Positions 1 through 8,603 of a stretch of 64,000 bases of DNA are shown one piece after another. The DNA is from JAAYYM01 sp964638005 (GTDB lineage Bacteria; Bacillota; Clostridia; Lachnospirales; Lachnospiraceae). The notes beneath the pieces are model-generated. The model was not told the origin of the DNA, searched no databases, and saw only the letters and a program-made list of their open reading frames with translations. The position numbers and the translations under genes are program-made. How positions within the stretch are numbered: position 1 is the stretch's first letter; each line of letters starts with the position of its first letter. The stretch covers positions 1-64,000 of the forward strand of contig CAZWXS010000006.1 in assembly GCA_964638005.1 (NCBI GenBank), written 5' to 3'.

Positions 1-113
1 GAGCTGCTCTTATTTATTGCTCTGATTATGATACTTCATTTAAGCATTATATCACAAAGTCAGGACAGTTAAAATCTGTTACGCTCAAATCGTTTTCTCG
101 TTTTTATCCATTC

Positions 114-608
114 TCAATTGTTGGGAATCTGTTTACCTGTGTGATCCATGTGATAATTCTCCTTGATAATCAGTTCCGACAGCGGAAGGATGGAATACCC
201 CTGCTCCTTGAGCCGCGTCACGATCGTATCCAATGCATCCGCCGTATACTCCGCACCATTGTGCATCAAAATGATGGCTCCGTTATCCAGATTTTTATGT
301 TCACATACCGTCTTAATCAGCGGATCCAGCCCATAATTCTTCCAGTCCAAGCTGTCAACAGACCACTGACATGTATGATAGCCACAGTCTGTCGCCACTT
401 TAATGACTTCATTATCATAGTCGCCGTACGGCGGACGAAACAGAGTCATCTCATAGCCTGTCAATTCCTTGACCTTATTATGTACCTTCATGAGTTCTTC
501 CTGATTATCTTCATTTGACAATTGACTCATGTTCTTATGATTTTCACTATGATTTCCGAGATCATGCCCTGCTGCCAGGATTGCTTTGACATCCTCAGGG
601 TATCGCAA
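114..608 (-). pseudogene. Polysaccharide deacetylase, N-terminally truncated remnant
   Basis: The 164-residue frame covers only the second part of a NodB-type polysaccharide deacetylase. It has the metal-binding HSENH segment (HxxxH) and the RPPYGDYDN motif, followed by the MHNG segment near the C-terminal end. The first catalytic motif (TFDD, with the base Asp) and the preceding signal region are missing. The frame opens at a TTG inside the 3' end of the damaged dpaB frame, and I see no ribosome binding site for it. Intact relatives deacetylate peptidoglycan or other glycans outside the cell. The gene looks fused by deletion to dpaB, so I call it broken. An assembly error could give the same picture. 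Confidence 0.75.
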
Positions 609-1110
609 TCATTGATTTTGGTTTACCGCTGCTGTTATCCTGACCAAACGGTACAAAATAGATACCTTTTGTATTGAGCAAAACTCCTATATTTTTCAGA
701 TTCAAACCCAGGGCATCATTGGTCGATACCGCAATCACCAGCGGCTTATTGTTGCGGATATGTGCCTTTGCCGCCATGAGTACCGGTGTATCCGTGATTC
801 CGTTGCTGAGCTTGGCAAGCGTATTGCCGGAGCAGGGGGCAACCATCATAATGTCTACAAGCCCCTTCGGGCCTAATGGTTCTGCATCCTCTATGGTCAA
901 CACCGCCGTATTTTGTGTAATCGCCTCTATTTCCTTTACAAAATCTGCCGCATTCCCGAATCGTGTGTTGATCGTTGCTGCATTATATGAAAAAATCGGG
1001 AGCACATTTGCCCCCTTTTCCACTAATTTCATGATTTCAAGCTTTATTTTATCAAATGTGCAAAAAGAACCTGTAATGGCAATTCCGATGTTTACTCCGT
1101 CTAATTGCAT
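595..1110 (-). pseudogene. dpaB: Dipicolinate synthase subunit B, C-terminally truncated
   Basis: The 171-residue frame matches the flavoprotein-like subunit B of dipicolinate synthase (SpoVFB), which helps make the spore-core molecule dipicolinic acid. The N-terminal GIAITGSFCTFDK, the central MMVAPCSGNTLAKL and the late YFVPFGQDN...KPKSM segment are recognisable. Family members continue for about 30 more residues after that point. Here the frame ends three codons later (AIP-stop), exactly where a deacetylase frame begins. The start at 1110 has a good AAAGGAG site. The preceding gene is a damaged dpaA, 18 nt away, so the pair was probably one operon that has decayed. Confidence 0.8.
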
Positions 1111-1128
1111 ATTGTAATTCTCCTTTAC

Positions 1129-1768
1129 CTATTCAAAAGGCGGGAAGAATAAGTGTCGTACAGACCGCAGCAGGATTTGGGCTGATGCACGGGGTGCATA
1201 TCTGCCCGGAATTCCCGGAGACAGCTTCGCCTTGATTCCAAAACGTTCACATGCAGCAAAGTCTGTACCTCCCGGTTTTGAAGCAATATCTATGATAATC
1301 GCAGTTTCATTGAGCTGTTCCAGAATGTCCTGTGTGATAACAAGTGCCGGAATCGTGTTGAAAATATAATCCGCTTCCTTAACGACATGCAGCTTGGATG
1401 GTGTATTCATGATTTCCGAAAGAGCTACGGTCTCATATCCTTTATTTCTCGCTTCCTCCAATTGGGCTGCACTTCTCGCTGCAATCGTCACATACGCCTT
1501 CATACCGTTCAGACGCTCTGCCAATGCCTTTGCACATCTTCCATAACCAAATACGATGCAGTGGCTCTGTCCGAGATTGCCCTCACCCTCACAAACAGCT
1601 TCCGCAATGGTTCCCTCTGCGGTCGCAACAGCATTCTCTGCTGCCACCCTCTCCATTTTCATGAAATCAAAGCATACCGCCCCCCGCTCGGAAGCCGTCT
1701 GCAAAACCTTTTCAGGAATATTGCCTCCTGTCTCCGCCGATCACTCCTACCTTCTTGTTTGGCGACAC
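1129..1768 (-). pseudogene. dpaA: Dipicolinate synthase subunit A with internal deletion and frameshift
   Basis: A GTG start at 1768, preceded by AAAGGAGG, opens a frame reading VGVIGGDRRQYS, the typical Rossmann N-terminus of SpoVFA/DpaA. It stops at 1712-1714. In the +1 frame the sequence continues directly as the second half of the same protein: EGTIAEAV, GYGRCAKALAERL (second nucleotide-binding loop), FNTIPALV, IDIASKPGGTDF and SPGIPGRYAP. Family members are near 290-300 residues. Here about 80 residues between the two halves are gone and the frame is shifted. The protein would not be made intact unless the junction is an assembly artefact. Confidence 0.8.
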
Positions 1769-1806
1769 TTTGCTTCCCTCCTTTGCTTCCTATACAGTAT
1801 CATATG

Positions 1807-1850
1807 ATAAAAGAAAGCAGGCGGTTCCTTGTATCCGTGAACCGCCTGCT
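1807..1850 (-). terminator. Rho-independent terminator after trpB-like gene
   Basis: On the minus strand the stem AGCAGGCGGTTC / GAACCGCCTGCT is followed by a T-rich tract (TTTCTTTT). It lies 20 nt past the stop of the TrpB-type gene and separates it from the dpa remnants. Confidence 0.85.
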
Positions 1851-1870
1851 CATCTATATTTACTGCTCTT

Positions 1871-3247
1871 CTAGTCCATCTTGGGAAGTCCGTCAAACCC
1901 TGCCTGCAAATCGGCATCTGTCGGAATATAATCCTGCATCTCACCATTATGGAATTTCTCATAAGCCACCATGTCAAAGTATCCCGTACCGGTCAGCCCG
2001 AAGAGGATGGTCTTCTCCTCGCCTGTTTCCTTACACTTGAGTGCTTCATCAACTGCCGCCCTGATTGCATGAGAGCTCTCCGGTGCAGGAAGGATACCTT
2101 CTACTCTTGCAAACTGCTCTGCCGCCTCAAATACAGCTGTCTGCTCTACGCTGCGAGCTTCCATCAGACCATCATCATATAACTGTGACAGGATGGAACT
2201 CATGCCGTGATAACGCAACCCACCTGCATGATTTGCCGAGGGGATAAAACCGCTGCCCAGCGTGTACATCTTCGCCAGAGGGCATACCATACCGGTATCG
2301 CAGAAATCATATGCATATCTGCCTCTTGTCAAACTCGGACAGGATGCCGGTTCTACTGCGATAAATCGATAATCTGCTTCTCCTCTGAGCTTCTCACCCA
2401 TAAACGGTGAAATCAGTCCTCCCAGGTTCGATCCGCCACCTGCACATCCTATGATGATATCCGGTTTGATACCATACTTATCCATCGCAATCTTGGATTC
2501 TAAACCAATGATCGACTGATGCAGAAGAACCTGAGACAACACGGAACCAAGTACATATCTGTAGCCCTCGGAACCCACCGCAACCTCAACTGCTTCTGAA
2601 ATCGCGCATCCCAGAGAACCGGTTGTTCCCGGATGTGCCGCAAGAATCCTCTTGCCGACTTCCGTCGTTGTCGAAGGAGAAGGAGTCACACTGGCTCCGT
2701 AAGTACGCATCACTTCACGTCTAAACGGCTTCTGCTCATAGGACACCTTGACCATATACACTTTACAATCCAGATCAAAATAAGAACATGCCATGGAAAG
2801 AGCCGTTCCCCACTGTCCTGCGCCGGTCTCCGTCGTAACGCCTTTCAGTCCTTGCTGTTTTGCATAATATGCCTGTGCGATTGCAGAGTTTAGCTTATGG
2901 CTGCCGCTTGTATTATTTCCCTCAAACTTGTAATAAATCTTTGCCGGGGTCTGCAGTTTCTCCTCCAGACAATATGCTCTGACAAGCGGTGAAGGTCTGT
3001 ACATCTTGTAGAAATCCCTAATCTCCTGCGGAATATCAATATATGCATTGGTATCGTCAAGCTCCTGCCTAACAAGCTCATCGCAAAATACAGGCTGCAG
3101 ATCCTCAAAGGTCATCGGCTGATGTGTTGCGGGATTGAGTAACGGTGCAGGCTTGTTCTTCATATCGGCACGGACATTATACCATTGCCTTGGCATCTCA
3201 CTCTCTTCGAGATAGATTTTGTACGGAATTTTGGTTGTTTTGTTCAT
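1871..3247 (-). CDS. trpB: TrpB-like tryptophan synthase beta chain (TrpB2 type)
   Basis: A PLP fold-type-II enzyme of 458 residues. Tryptophan synthase beta joins indole and serine to make tryptophan; the long TrpB2 branch often stands alone without TrpA, as here. Seen: the PLP lysine in GSHKLNSA (about residue 118), TETGAGQWG, the phosphate-binding GCAGGGSNLGG, and a C-terminal LTGTGYFD. I chose the ATG at 3247, which has an AAAGGAG site; the longer frame from 3301 would run back into the leader. The gene stands alone between its T-box leader and a terminator. The probable TGG specifier in that leader supports control by uncharged tRNA-Trp and so a role in tryptophan supply or salvage. Confidence 0.88.
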   Translation of the reverse strand: MNKTTKIPYKIYLEESEMPRQWYNVRADMKNKPAPLLNPATHQPMTFEDLQPVFCDELVRQELDDTNAYIDIPQEIRDFYKMYRPSPLVRAYCLEEKLQTPAKIYYKFEGNNTSGSHKLNSAIAQAYYAKQQGLKGVTTETGAGQWGTALSMACSYFDLDCKVYMVKVSYEQKPFRREVMRTYGASVTPSPSTTTEVGKRILAAHPGTTGSLGCAISEAVEVAVGSEGYRYVLGSVLSQVLLHQSIIGLESKIAMDKYGIKPDIIIGCAGGGSNLGGLISPFMGEKLRGEADYRFIAVEPASCPSLTRGRYAYDFCDTGMVCPLAKMYTLGSGFIPSANHAGGLRYHGMSSILSQLYDDGLMEARSVEQTAVFEAAEQFARVEGILPAPESSHAIRAAVDEALKCKETGEEKTILFGLTGTGYFDMVAYEKFHNGEMQDYIPTDADLQAGFDGLPKMD

Positions 3248-3282
3248 TTCTTTCGCGCTCCTTTCGCTGTTTGAGGGACATA

Positions 3283-3575
3283 AGAAAAGCTCTTGTCCCA
3301 TGTAATATGTTTACTGGGACAAGAGCTGCTATTCACTCCTGCGGTGCCACCCGGCTTGATACAACCAATATACGCTGTATCCTCTCATGCATACTGACAT
3401 ATGCTGACGTTGTTAACGGAGTACCTGCTCCGGCTCGCCTACTGGAATACAATCTTTCGGTTCGCCCTCAGAAGCCCATTCATCTTTTCCTTTCTTACCG
3501 CAATCCCACCGCCTGCGGCTCTCTGCAAAGAAGGTGCTCAAGACTACTCTTTCTTCTTCAACGGTTTTTCATTGA
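3283..3575 (-). promoter_or_regulatory. T-box leader, probable tRNA-Trp sensor
   Basis: On the minus strand this region has the T-box hallmark GGGTGGCACCGC (around 3340-3351). It is followed by a strong terminator hairpin (AGCTCTTGTCCC / GGGACAAGAGCT plus T-rich tract, about 3285-3326). Upstream is a Stem I-like AGAGAGCCGCAGGCGGTGG element. The likely specifier codon is TGG at 3476-3478, in the context GAATGGGCTTCTGAG. T-box leaders bind uncharged tRNA and prevent termination; a Trp specifier fits the downstream TrpB-type gene. The specifier was picked by eye from the expected Stem I layout. Confidence 0.9.
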
Positions 3576-3645
3576 AGACAATGTAGCACAAATGACATTC
3601 ATATGTCAATACCAAATTCTTAAAATCCTGCATTCACAAGTTTAA

Positions 3646-4803
3646 CTATTGTGTTTCAAATGACTGCTCGCACATCCGTATCAGCCTAAATACCTGCTCT
3701 GCCGTAAGCACGATATTGTGCTTTGCCGTATCGCTCTGCATAGCCTCCTCTACTGTCATTGGACAACGCAGAATCGGGAAATATGCATCCATACCTGCTT
3801 TGTTGCATTCAGCCGCATCCTCTGTTGCTGCGCCGCAAAATGCAATGACCTTCTTATCATATTTCTTTGCAAGCTTCGCCACACCTGCCGGAGCCTTTCC
3901 CATAGCGGTCTGTGCGTCTAAACGCCCTTCTCCCGTAATGATAAGATCCGCTTCTTTGATTTCCTTTTCCAGATCCACGGTATCCAATATGATGGAAATA
4001 CCGGGCTCGAGTTTACCCTGTAAGAAGGTTACGAAAGCATATCCGAGACCGCCTGCTGCGCCGCTGCCCGGTACATTTATATTATCCAGCTTCAACTGAC
4101 GTTTGATTACATCCGCATAGTTCTGCAGTCCTGCATCCAATTGCTCCACCATCTGTGGTGTCGCGCCTTTCTGCGGACCATATACATGCGCAGCACCCAT
4201 CGGCCCGCACAGCGGATTCTCTACATCACATGCAATCCGGAAGGTACACTCCTTTAATTCCGGCACCATACCTGACGCATCAACACTCGCTACACGCAGC
4301 ATATCCAAACCATAAGGTCCCAACTTGCCACCGTCCTCGTTATAGAAGTTCACACCCATTGCTTCCAGCATACCCATACCGCCGTCATTTGTTGCGCTTC
4401 CGCCGATTCCGATGATAAAATCCCGACAGCCGCGTTTGACAGCATCCAATATCATTTCACCGACTCCGTAAGTGGTCGTGTTCTTTGGATTGCGTTTTCT
4501 CTCCTCAACCAGTGTGATCCCGGCTGCTGCTGCCATTTCCATAACTGCCAGCTTCTTGCTCTCGATCATTCCGTAGACGGCATCCACCTTTTCACCAAGC
4601 GCATCCGTGACATTGACCGTAATGAGCTTGCCGCCCATACCGGATACCAGTGCCTCTACTGTTCCTTCTCCGCCGTCTGCCAACGGCTTTACGGTTATGT
4701 CAGCACTCTTGTATACTCTTTTGATACCCTGCTCAATTGCGGCTCCAGCTTCGAGTGATGACAAGCTTCCTTTCAGCGAATCAATCGCGACCAATATTTT
4801 CAT
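3646..4803 (-). CDS. glxK: Glycerate kinase
   Basis: A 385-residue member of the GarK/GlxK glycerate 2-kinase family, which phosphorylates glycerate with ATP to 2-phosphoglycerate and so feeds lower glycolysis. Seen: the N-terminal IDSLKGSLSS, the PLADGGEGTVEAL motif, GIGGSATNDGG, and GAAGGLGYAF. The length is normal for the family. The start at 4803 has a GAGGT site six bases upstream. It appears monocistronic: the T-box gene lies downstream on the same strand and a divergent gene upstream. Confidence 0.93.
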   Translation of the reverse strand: MKILVAIDSLKGSLSSLEAGAAIEQGIKRVYKSADITVKPLADGGEGTVEALVSGMGGKLITVNVTDALGEKVDAVYGMIESKKLAVMEMAAAAGITLVEERKRNPKNTTTYGVGEMILDAVKRGCRDFIIGIGGSATNDGGMGMLEAMGVNFYNEDGGKLGPYGLDMLRVASVDASGMVPELKECTFRIACDVENPLCGPMGAAHVYGPQKGATPQMVEQLDAGLQNYADVIKRQLKLDNINVPGSGAAGGLGYAFVTFLQGKLEPGISIILDTVDLEKEIKEADLIITGEGRLDAQTAMGKAPAGVAKLAKKYDKKVIAFCGAATEDAAECNKAGMDAYFPILRCPMTVEEAMQSDTAKHNIVLTAEQVFRLIRMCEQSFETQ

Positions 4804-4988
4804 ACATTACCTCACATGCGAATTTTTAGATATTATTATTTTAACCTTTTATGCCGATATATACAAGGTCAAGGATTGTCTTATTTTTCATACAACACGA
4901 TAATGGCAATCTTCATAACAAGTTCCAATCTCCCCAAGGATGGAGGAGAATCACAAGTGTTTCATGCGCGAGAAAGGATGTGAGCAGC

Positions 4989-6218
4989 ATGATTATTAAT
5001 TCGAGCAATATTTCCATGGGCTCGTCTCGTAACTATTCAAAGGAAACTTCTGCATCAGTCAGTGTAACTCAAGGCTCTGTTTCAGGGTTACGGCTCCTCG
5101 GCAAAGGAAAATCCATCGGCTCTACAATGAAAGGCAGCAACGGGGTAACTATGACCATCTCTGAAGAATCCAAACAGATGATGTCAAAGCTTCGGCAATT
5201 GCAGCGCGAAGAACAAAAAAAGCAGCAGCATCGGCTGACCACCGGAACCGGCAATGTGGAAGCAGGCGGCGTATCGGGCGGAAAATCTGAGGACGAAGTC
5301 ATGGTCGAAACATTGAAGCGTATTCTGGAAACGCTTAATCGCGTAAAAGATTCCTTCACAAAGGGTAGGATGCCGATTACAAGGAGACAATTTGATATGT
5401 ATGATTTCTCCAAGAAAATGTCCAAAGATTTGAACTCTTTGCTGCAAAATTACAGCAGCAGTTCTGTCAGCGGTGCATTTGCCATGAGCAATTCTTTTGA
5501 ACAGATTTCACAGGTCTCTCTGGCAGACGGCAGAGGTGTCAACGGTATCTGGGTAAAACAGACGGTGGCTTCAAGCTTTATGTCTGAGGAAGAAAATACC
5601 GCATTTTCAAGTGTCGGCAATGTCGTTACCGCTGACGGACGTTCCATTGACTTCGGTATCACAGTGGAAATGTCAAGAAGCTTCATGGAGCAAAATGAAT
5701 ATCTCTCGGAAGAAGCCGGCTATATCTTCACTGACCCGCTTGTCATCAATCTCGATGGCAATGCTGCGAATGTCACAGATCAGAAATTCCTCTTTGATAT
5801 CGAAGCAGACGGTGATGAAGACAGTATATCTTTCCTGGAAGGCGGCAGCGGTTTCCTTTCACTTGACAAAAACGGAGACGGCAAGATCAATGACGGCAAC
5901 GAACTGTTCGGCACCAAGTCGGGCGACGGTTTCAAAGATTTGGCGGCCTATGACAAGGACGGAAACGGTTGGATCGATGAAGCGGATGATGTCTTCAAGA
6001 ACCTCAAGATCTGGTCAAAGGATGCCGACGGCAATGACAAGCTGGTGGATTTAAAGGAAGCAGGGGTCGGCGCATTGTATCTCGGCAATGTCTCAACACA
6101 GTTTTCCCTCAACAATGCTGAAACCAATGACACCAATGCAATGATCCGTTCCACAGGTGTATACCTGAAGGAAAGCGGAGAAGTCGGGACGATGCAGCAT
6201 GTGGACTTGGCCGTATGA
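4989..6218 (+). CDS. Orphan protein with EF-hand/dockerin-like calcium loops
   Basis: A 409-residue protein that I cannot place in a named family. The start at 4989 is preferred because AAAGGATG lies just upstream; the longer frame from 4851 begins in the intergenic region. The N-terminal 120 residues are Ser/Gly/Gln/Lys-rich with no clear signal peptide or membrane segment. Next comes a helical middle (about 90-150). A DPLVINLDGNAA segment is followed by three Asp-rich loops resembling EF-hand or dockerin calcium sites: DKNGDGKIND (about 293), DKDGNGWIDE (about 322) and DADGNDKLVD (about 345). Calcium binding is inferred from these loops. The layout suggests a surface, appendage-associated or leaderless secreted protein, but nothing nearby says which. 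Confidence 0.7.
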   Translation: MIINSSNISMGSSRNYSKETSASVSVTQGSVSGLRLLGKGKSIGSTMKGSNGVTMTISEESKQMMSKLRQLQREEQKKQQHRLTTGTGNVEAGGVSGGKSEDEVMVETLKRILETLNRVKDSFTKGRMPITRRQFDMYDFSKKMSKDLNSLLQNYSSSSVSGAFAMSNSFEQISQVSLADGRGVNGIWVKQTVASSFMSEEENTAFSSVGNVVTADGRSIDFGITVEMSRSFMEQNEYLSEEAGYIFTDPLVINLDGNAANVTDQKFLFDIEADGDEDSISFLEGGSGFLSLDKNGDGKINDGNELFGTKSGDGFKDLAAYDKDGNGWIDEADDVFKNLKIWSKDADGNDKLVDLKEAGVGALYLGNVSTQFSLNNAETNDTNAMIRSTGVYLKESGEVGTMQHVDLAV

Positions 6219-6344
6219 TATCGGTAATGTACGTCGGCCATCGGAACCTCTCGTGATGAGACAGACTGTATATGTCCGGCATATAACTGTTCGGACGAAT
6301 GTACCGGGAAATGTATAACTATCCCCAGAAAGGGATATCATAGA

Positions 6345-6391
6345 AGAAAGATATCTTGCAGATTGAATTGTGACGATATCTTTCTTTTTTT
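6345..6391 (+). terminator. Rho-independent terminator after the EF-hand-like gene
   Basis: The stem AGAAAGATATC / GATATCTTTCT, with a 19-nt loop, runs into TTTTTT. Confidence 0.85.
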
Positions 6392-6441
6392 GGTTCAATC
6401 TATGACTTTTCGCAGTCTGTGATTTTTAACATATGAAATGA

Positions 6442-6495
6442 TTGACATTACCGGTAAATGATGTTACTCTTATTTTTATAACAGTAATTATTACT
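6442..6495 (+). promoter_or_regulatory. Sigma-A-type promoter with downstream palindromic operator
   Basis: A -35 TTGACA (6442-6447) is followed after 17 bp by a weak -10, TACTCT (6465-6470). A perfect 13-bp palindrome, AGTAATTATTACT (6483-6495), lies over the expected transcription start. Its AT-rich form is reminiscent of Fur/PerR-family boxes. A peroxide or iron regulator would suit the rubredoxin fusion downstream, but the regulator identity is inference. Confidence 0.55.
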
Positions 6496-6542
6496 ATTTT
6501 ATATTGTGAAACTACATCCACCTATGAAAGAGAGGGATTTCT

Positions 6543-7196
6543 ATGAACACAAACGTACTTCGTAATTTTTCCTATGGCGTCTATATCATCTCAACTTTGG
6601 ACGGTGACCGGCCGACAGGCTGTATTGCCAACAGCGTCATGCAGATTACATCAGCACCTGTTACCGTTGCACTCAGTATGAACCATGATAACTATACCAA
6701 CTCCTGCATCCGTAAGTCAGGAAAATTTGCTGTATCGATTCTGTCTGTGGATAGTGATCCGTCATTGATCGGTACTTTCGGATTTCAATCGGGTAAGGAC
6801 GTTGATAAATTTGCCGATGTTCCTTATGAGACAAAGGAGGGGCTTCCGGTTGTTCCGGATTCCTGCGGCTACATGGTATTCAAGGTCATCGGTGAGACAG
6901 AGACCTCGACCCATACCATTTTTCTCGGAGAGCTGTTGGATGGGGATGTATATGGCACCGCTGAAGCCATGACCTATGCATACTATCACAAAGTCGTAAA
7001 GGGAACCAGCCCCAAAAATGCACCTACTTATATCCCTGAAGAAGAGGATAAGACCGTTGATGCCAAGACGGTATGGAAATGCAGCGTATGCGGATATGAA
7101 TATGACGGAGATATTCCGTTTGAGGAACTGCCGGATGACTATCAATGTCCGATCTGCAAACAGCCAAAATCAGTATTTAAACAAGTTACGAAATAA
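6543..7196 (+). CDS. Flavin reductase-rubredoxin fusion (high-molecular-weight rubredoxin)
   Basis: A 217-residue cytoplasmic redox protein. Residues 1-165 form an FMN-binding split-barrel flavin reductase domain (GCIANSVMQITSAPV, FGFQSGKDVDKF). Residues about 178-217 form a rubredoxin with both Cys pairs (CSVCGYEYDG and CPICK). In acetogens and other clostridia, such proteins (Hrb) pass electrons from NAD(P)H to A-type flavoproteins that reduce oxygen or NO. A flavodiiron partner is not in this window. The start has a GAGAGGG site. The gene is monocistronic, with its own promoter, operator-like palindrome and terminator. Confidence 0.88.
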   Translation: MNTNVLRNFSYGVYIISTLDGDRPTGCIANSVMQITSAPVTVALSMNHDNYTNSCIRKSGKFAVSILSVDSDPSLIGTFGFQSGKDVDKFADVPYETKEGLPVVPDSCGYMVFKVIGETETSTHTIFLGELLDGDVYGTAEAMTYAYYHKVVKGTSPKNAPTYIPEEEDKTVDAKTVWKCSVCGYEYDGDIPFEELPDDYQCPICKQPKSVFKQVTK

Positions 7197-7218
7197 TACA
7201 GCATTTTTCTATCCAAAA

Positions 7219-7265
7219 GCAGCGATATGAGAACCGATTCAAACATTCTCACATCGCTGCTTTTA
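7219..7265 (+). terminator. Rho-independent terminator after the rubredoxin fusion
   Basis: The stem AGCAGCGATATGAGAA / TTCTCACATCGCTGCT is followed by TTTTATTC. It sits between two convergent genes. Confidence 0.85.
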
Positions 7266-7292
7266 TTCTGTATCTCTGATGCTTTTATTTTC

Positions 7293-8603
7293 TCAGTGTT
7301 CCTGTTGATACAAATCTCCGAATATCTCACTGCAAAGATCTACGCAATATTGATATGAAAACGCCCCGTCACGCTCCAGCACTTCATTTTCATCTTCCAA
7401 TTCCTGCGTATAATCGCTTAATTTGTAAGTCGTAATCCTGCCTTTCCCTGTCAACATCTGAGTTACAAGCGGCTCCACACCATAGTCGTCTATAACCACT
7501 TTGTCATCACTGCTTCGAGTCAGAGTCACACATGCCATTGCTCCAACCATACGGTCTGCGACACCGCTCCCAGAGCCGGAGGTTGCATTGATAAAGTTGC
7601 CCAGTGAATAATAAACCAGTGTGCGATGTGTCTCGTCTGCAGATGCATCATCAGCTGTCTCGCTTTCTGTCCATGCAACCGGCTCTATCACATGCGGATG
7701 CGTTCCAATCACCAGATCCACACCCAGATCGGCAAAAAACTGTGCATACTTCTTCTGCTGATCTGATATTTCATGACTACACTCTGTTCCCCAATGTGGA
7801 CATACGATCACAAAATCCGCCTCTTCTTTTGCCCTTTCCACATCATCCCTGATTCGATCCTGATCCAACAGATTGACCGCATATGGCATATCTGCCGGAA
7901 TCGGAATCCCGTTCGTTCCGTATGTATAATTCAAAATTGCTATTTTCATACCATTTTGTTCTATGATACAAGGCTTTGATTCCTGTGCCACAGCAGAATC
8001 ATAAATACCGACTACTTTCATCTGCGGCTGTTGCTCACGCCAGTAAGCCAGACAATTCAATATCCCTTGTTTGCCTCTGTCAAGTGCATGGTTTGTCGCA
8101 TGCAGCACGACATCAAATCCTGCATCGGCAAGCGCATCCCCTGCTTCGTAAGCACTGTTAAAAGCAGGATATCCCGACAATCCAAGCTCTGCTCCGCCCA
8201 AAATGACCTCCTGATTGACGATTGCAATATCCGCCGCTTGAATGTCCTGCTTCACATGTGCAAATAGATGGGAATAATCATAACTCCCATCCTCTTGTCT
8301 GGCACTTTCGTTAATCGGCGTGTGTAAAAGCACATCTCCTACCATGACTATGGAAACCTGTTCAGATTCCGATGCTTCCGATTCCTCTGTCGACTGCGAC
8401 ACGGACTGTAATTCAGGCTGTTGTTTTGTCAATTGTGATTTGGGCTGTTGCTCAACCGATTGTTGCAGCGACTCCGATGCCTGTTCGGCAGCATGGTGCG
8501 AATCCACACTGTCACATCCCGCACAGAAAAGGATTGTTATGAGTATCGCTATGATGCTCTTTTTAAAGTTAAATCTGAACTTAATTTTATCGTTTTGACT
8601 CAT
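7293..8603 (-). CDS. CapA-family lipoprotein (PGA_cap metallophosphatase fold)
   Basis: A 436-residue exported lipoprotein. A hydrophobic N-terminus (SIIAILITILF) ends in a lipobox-like FCAGC, so Cys28 or so would be lipidated. A Gln/Ser-rich linker (about 30-80) leads to a CapA/PGA_cap domain. It has MVGDVLLHTP, IVNQEVILGG, HATNHALDRG, CPHWGTE and GTHPHVIEP, the metal-binding pattern of this calcineurin-like family. CapA proteins are linked to poly-gamma-glutamate capsule export or anchoring, but stand-alone copies are common and often unassigned; no capBC genes are here. Its ATG overlaps the stop of the upstream MGMT-family gene (ATGA), implying translational coupling. Confidence 0.85.
   Translation of the reverse strand: MSQNDKIKFRFNFKKSIIAILITILFCAGCDSVDSHHAAEQASESLQQSVEQQPKSQLTKQQPELQSVSQSTEESEASESEQVSIVMVGDVLLHTPINESARQEDGSYDYSHLFAHVKQDIQAADIAIVNQEVILGGAELGLSGYPAFNSAYEAGDALADAGFDVVLHATNHALDRGKQGILNCLAYWREQQPQMKVVGIYDSAVAQESKPCIIEQNGMKIAILNYTYGTNGIPIPADMPYAVNLLDQDRIRDDVERAKEEADFVIVCPHWGTECSHEISDQQKKYAQFFADLGVDLVIGTHPHVIEPVAWTESETADDASADETHRTLVYYSLGNFINATSGSGSGVADRMVGAMACVTLTRSSDDKVVIDDYGVEPLVTQMLTGKGRITTYKLSDYTQELEDENEVLERDGAFSYQYCVDLCSEIFGDLYQQEH

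Noticed and set aside
1..113. A gene at the left edge
   Set aside because: No convincing frame or RNA structure is visible in these 113 bases after the deacetylase remnant.
1387..2040. Long plus-strand frame of 217 residues over dpaA and the trpB-type gene
   Set aside because: It is antisense to recognisable proteins, is composed of low-quality Cys/Arg/Ser-rich sequence and has no ribosome site.
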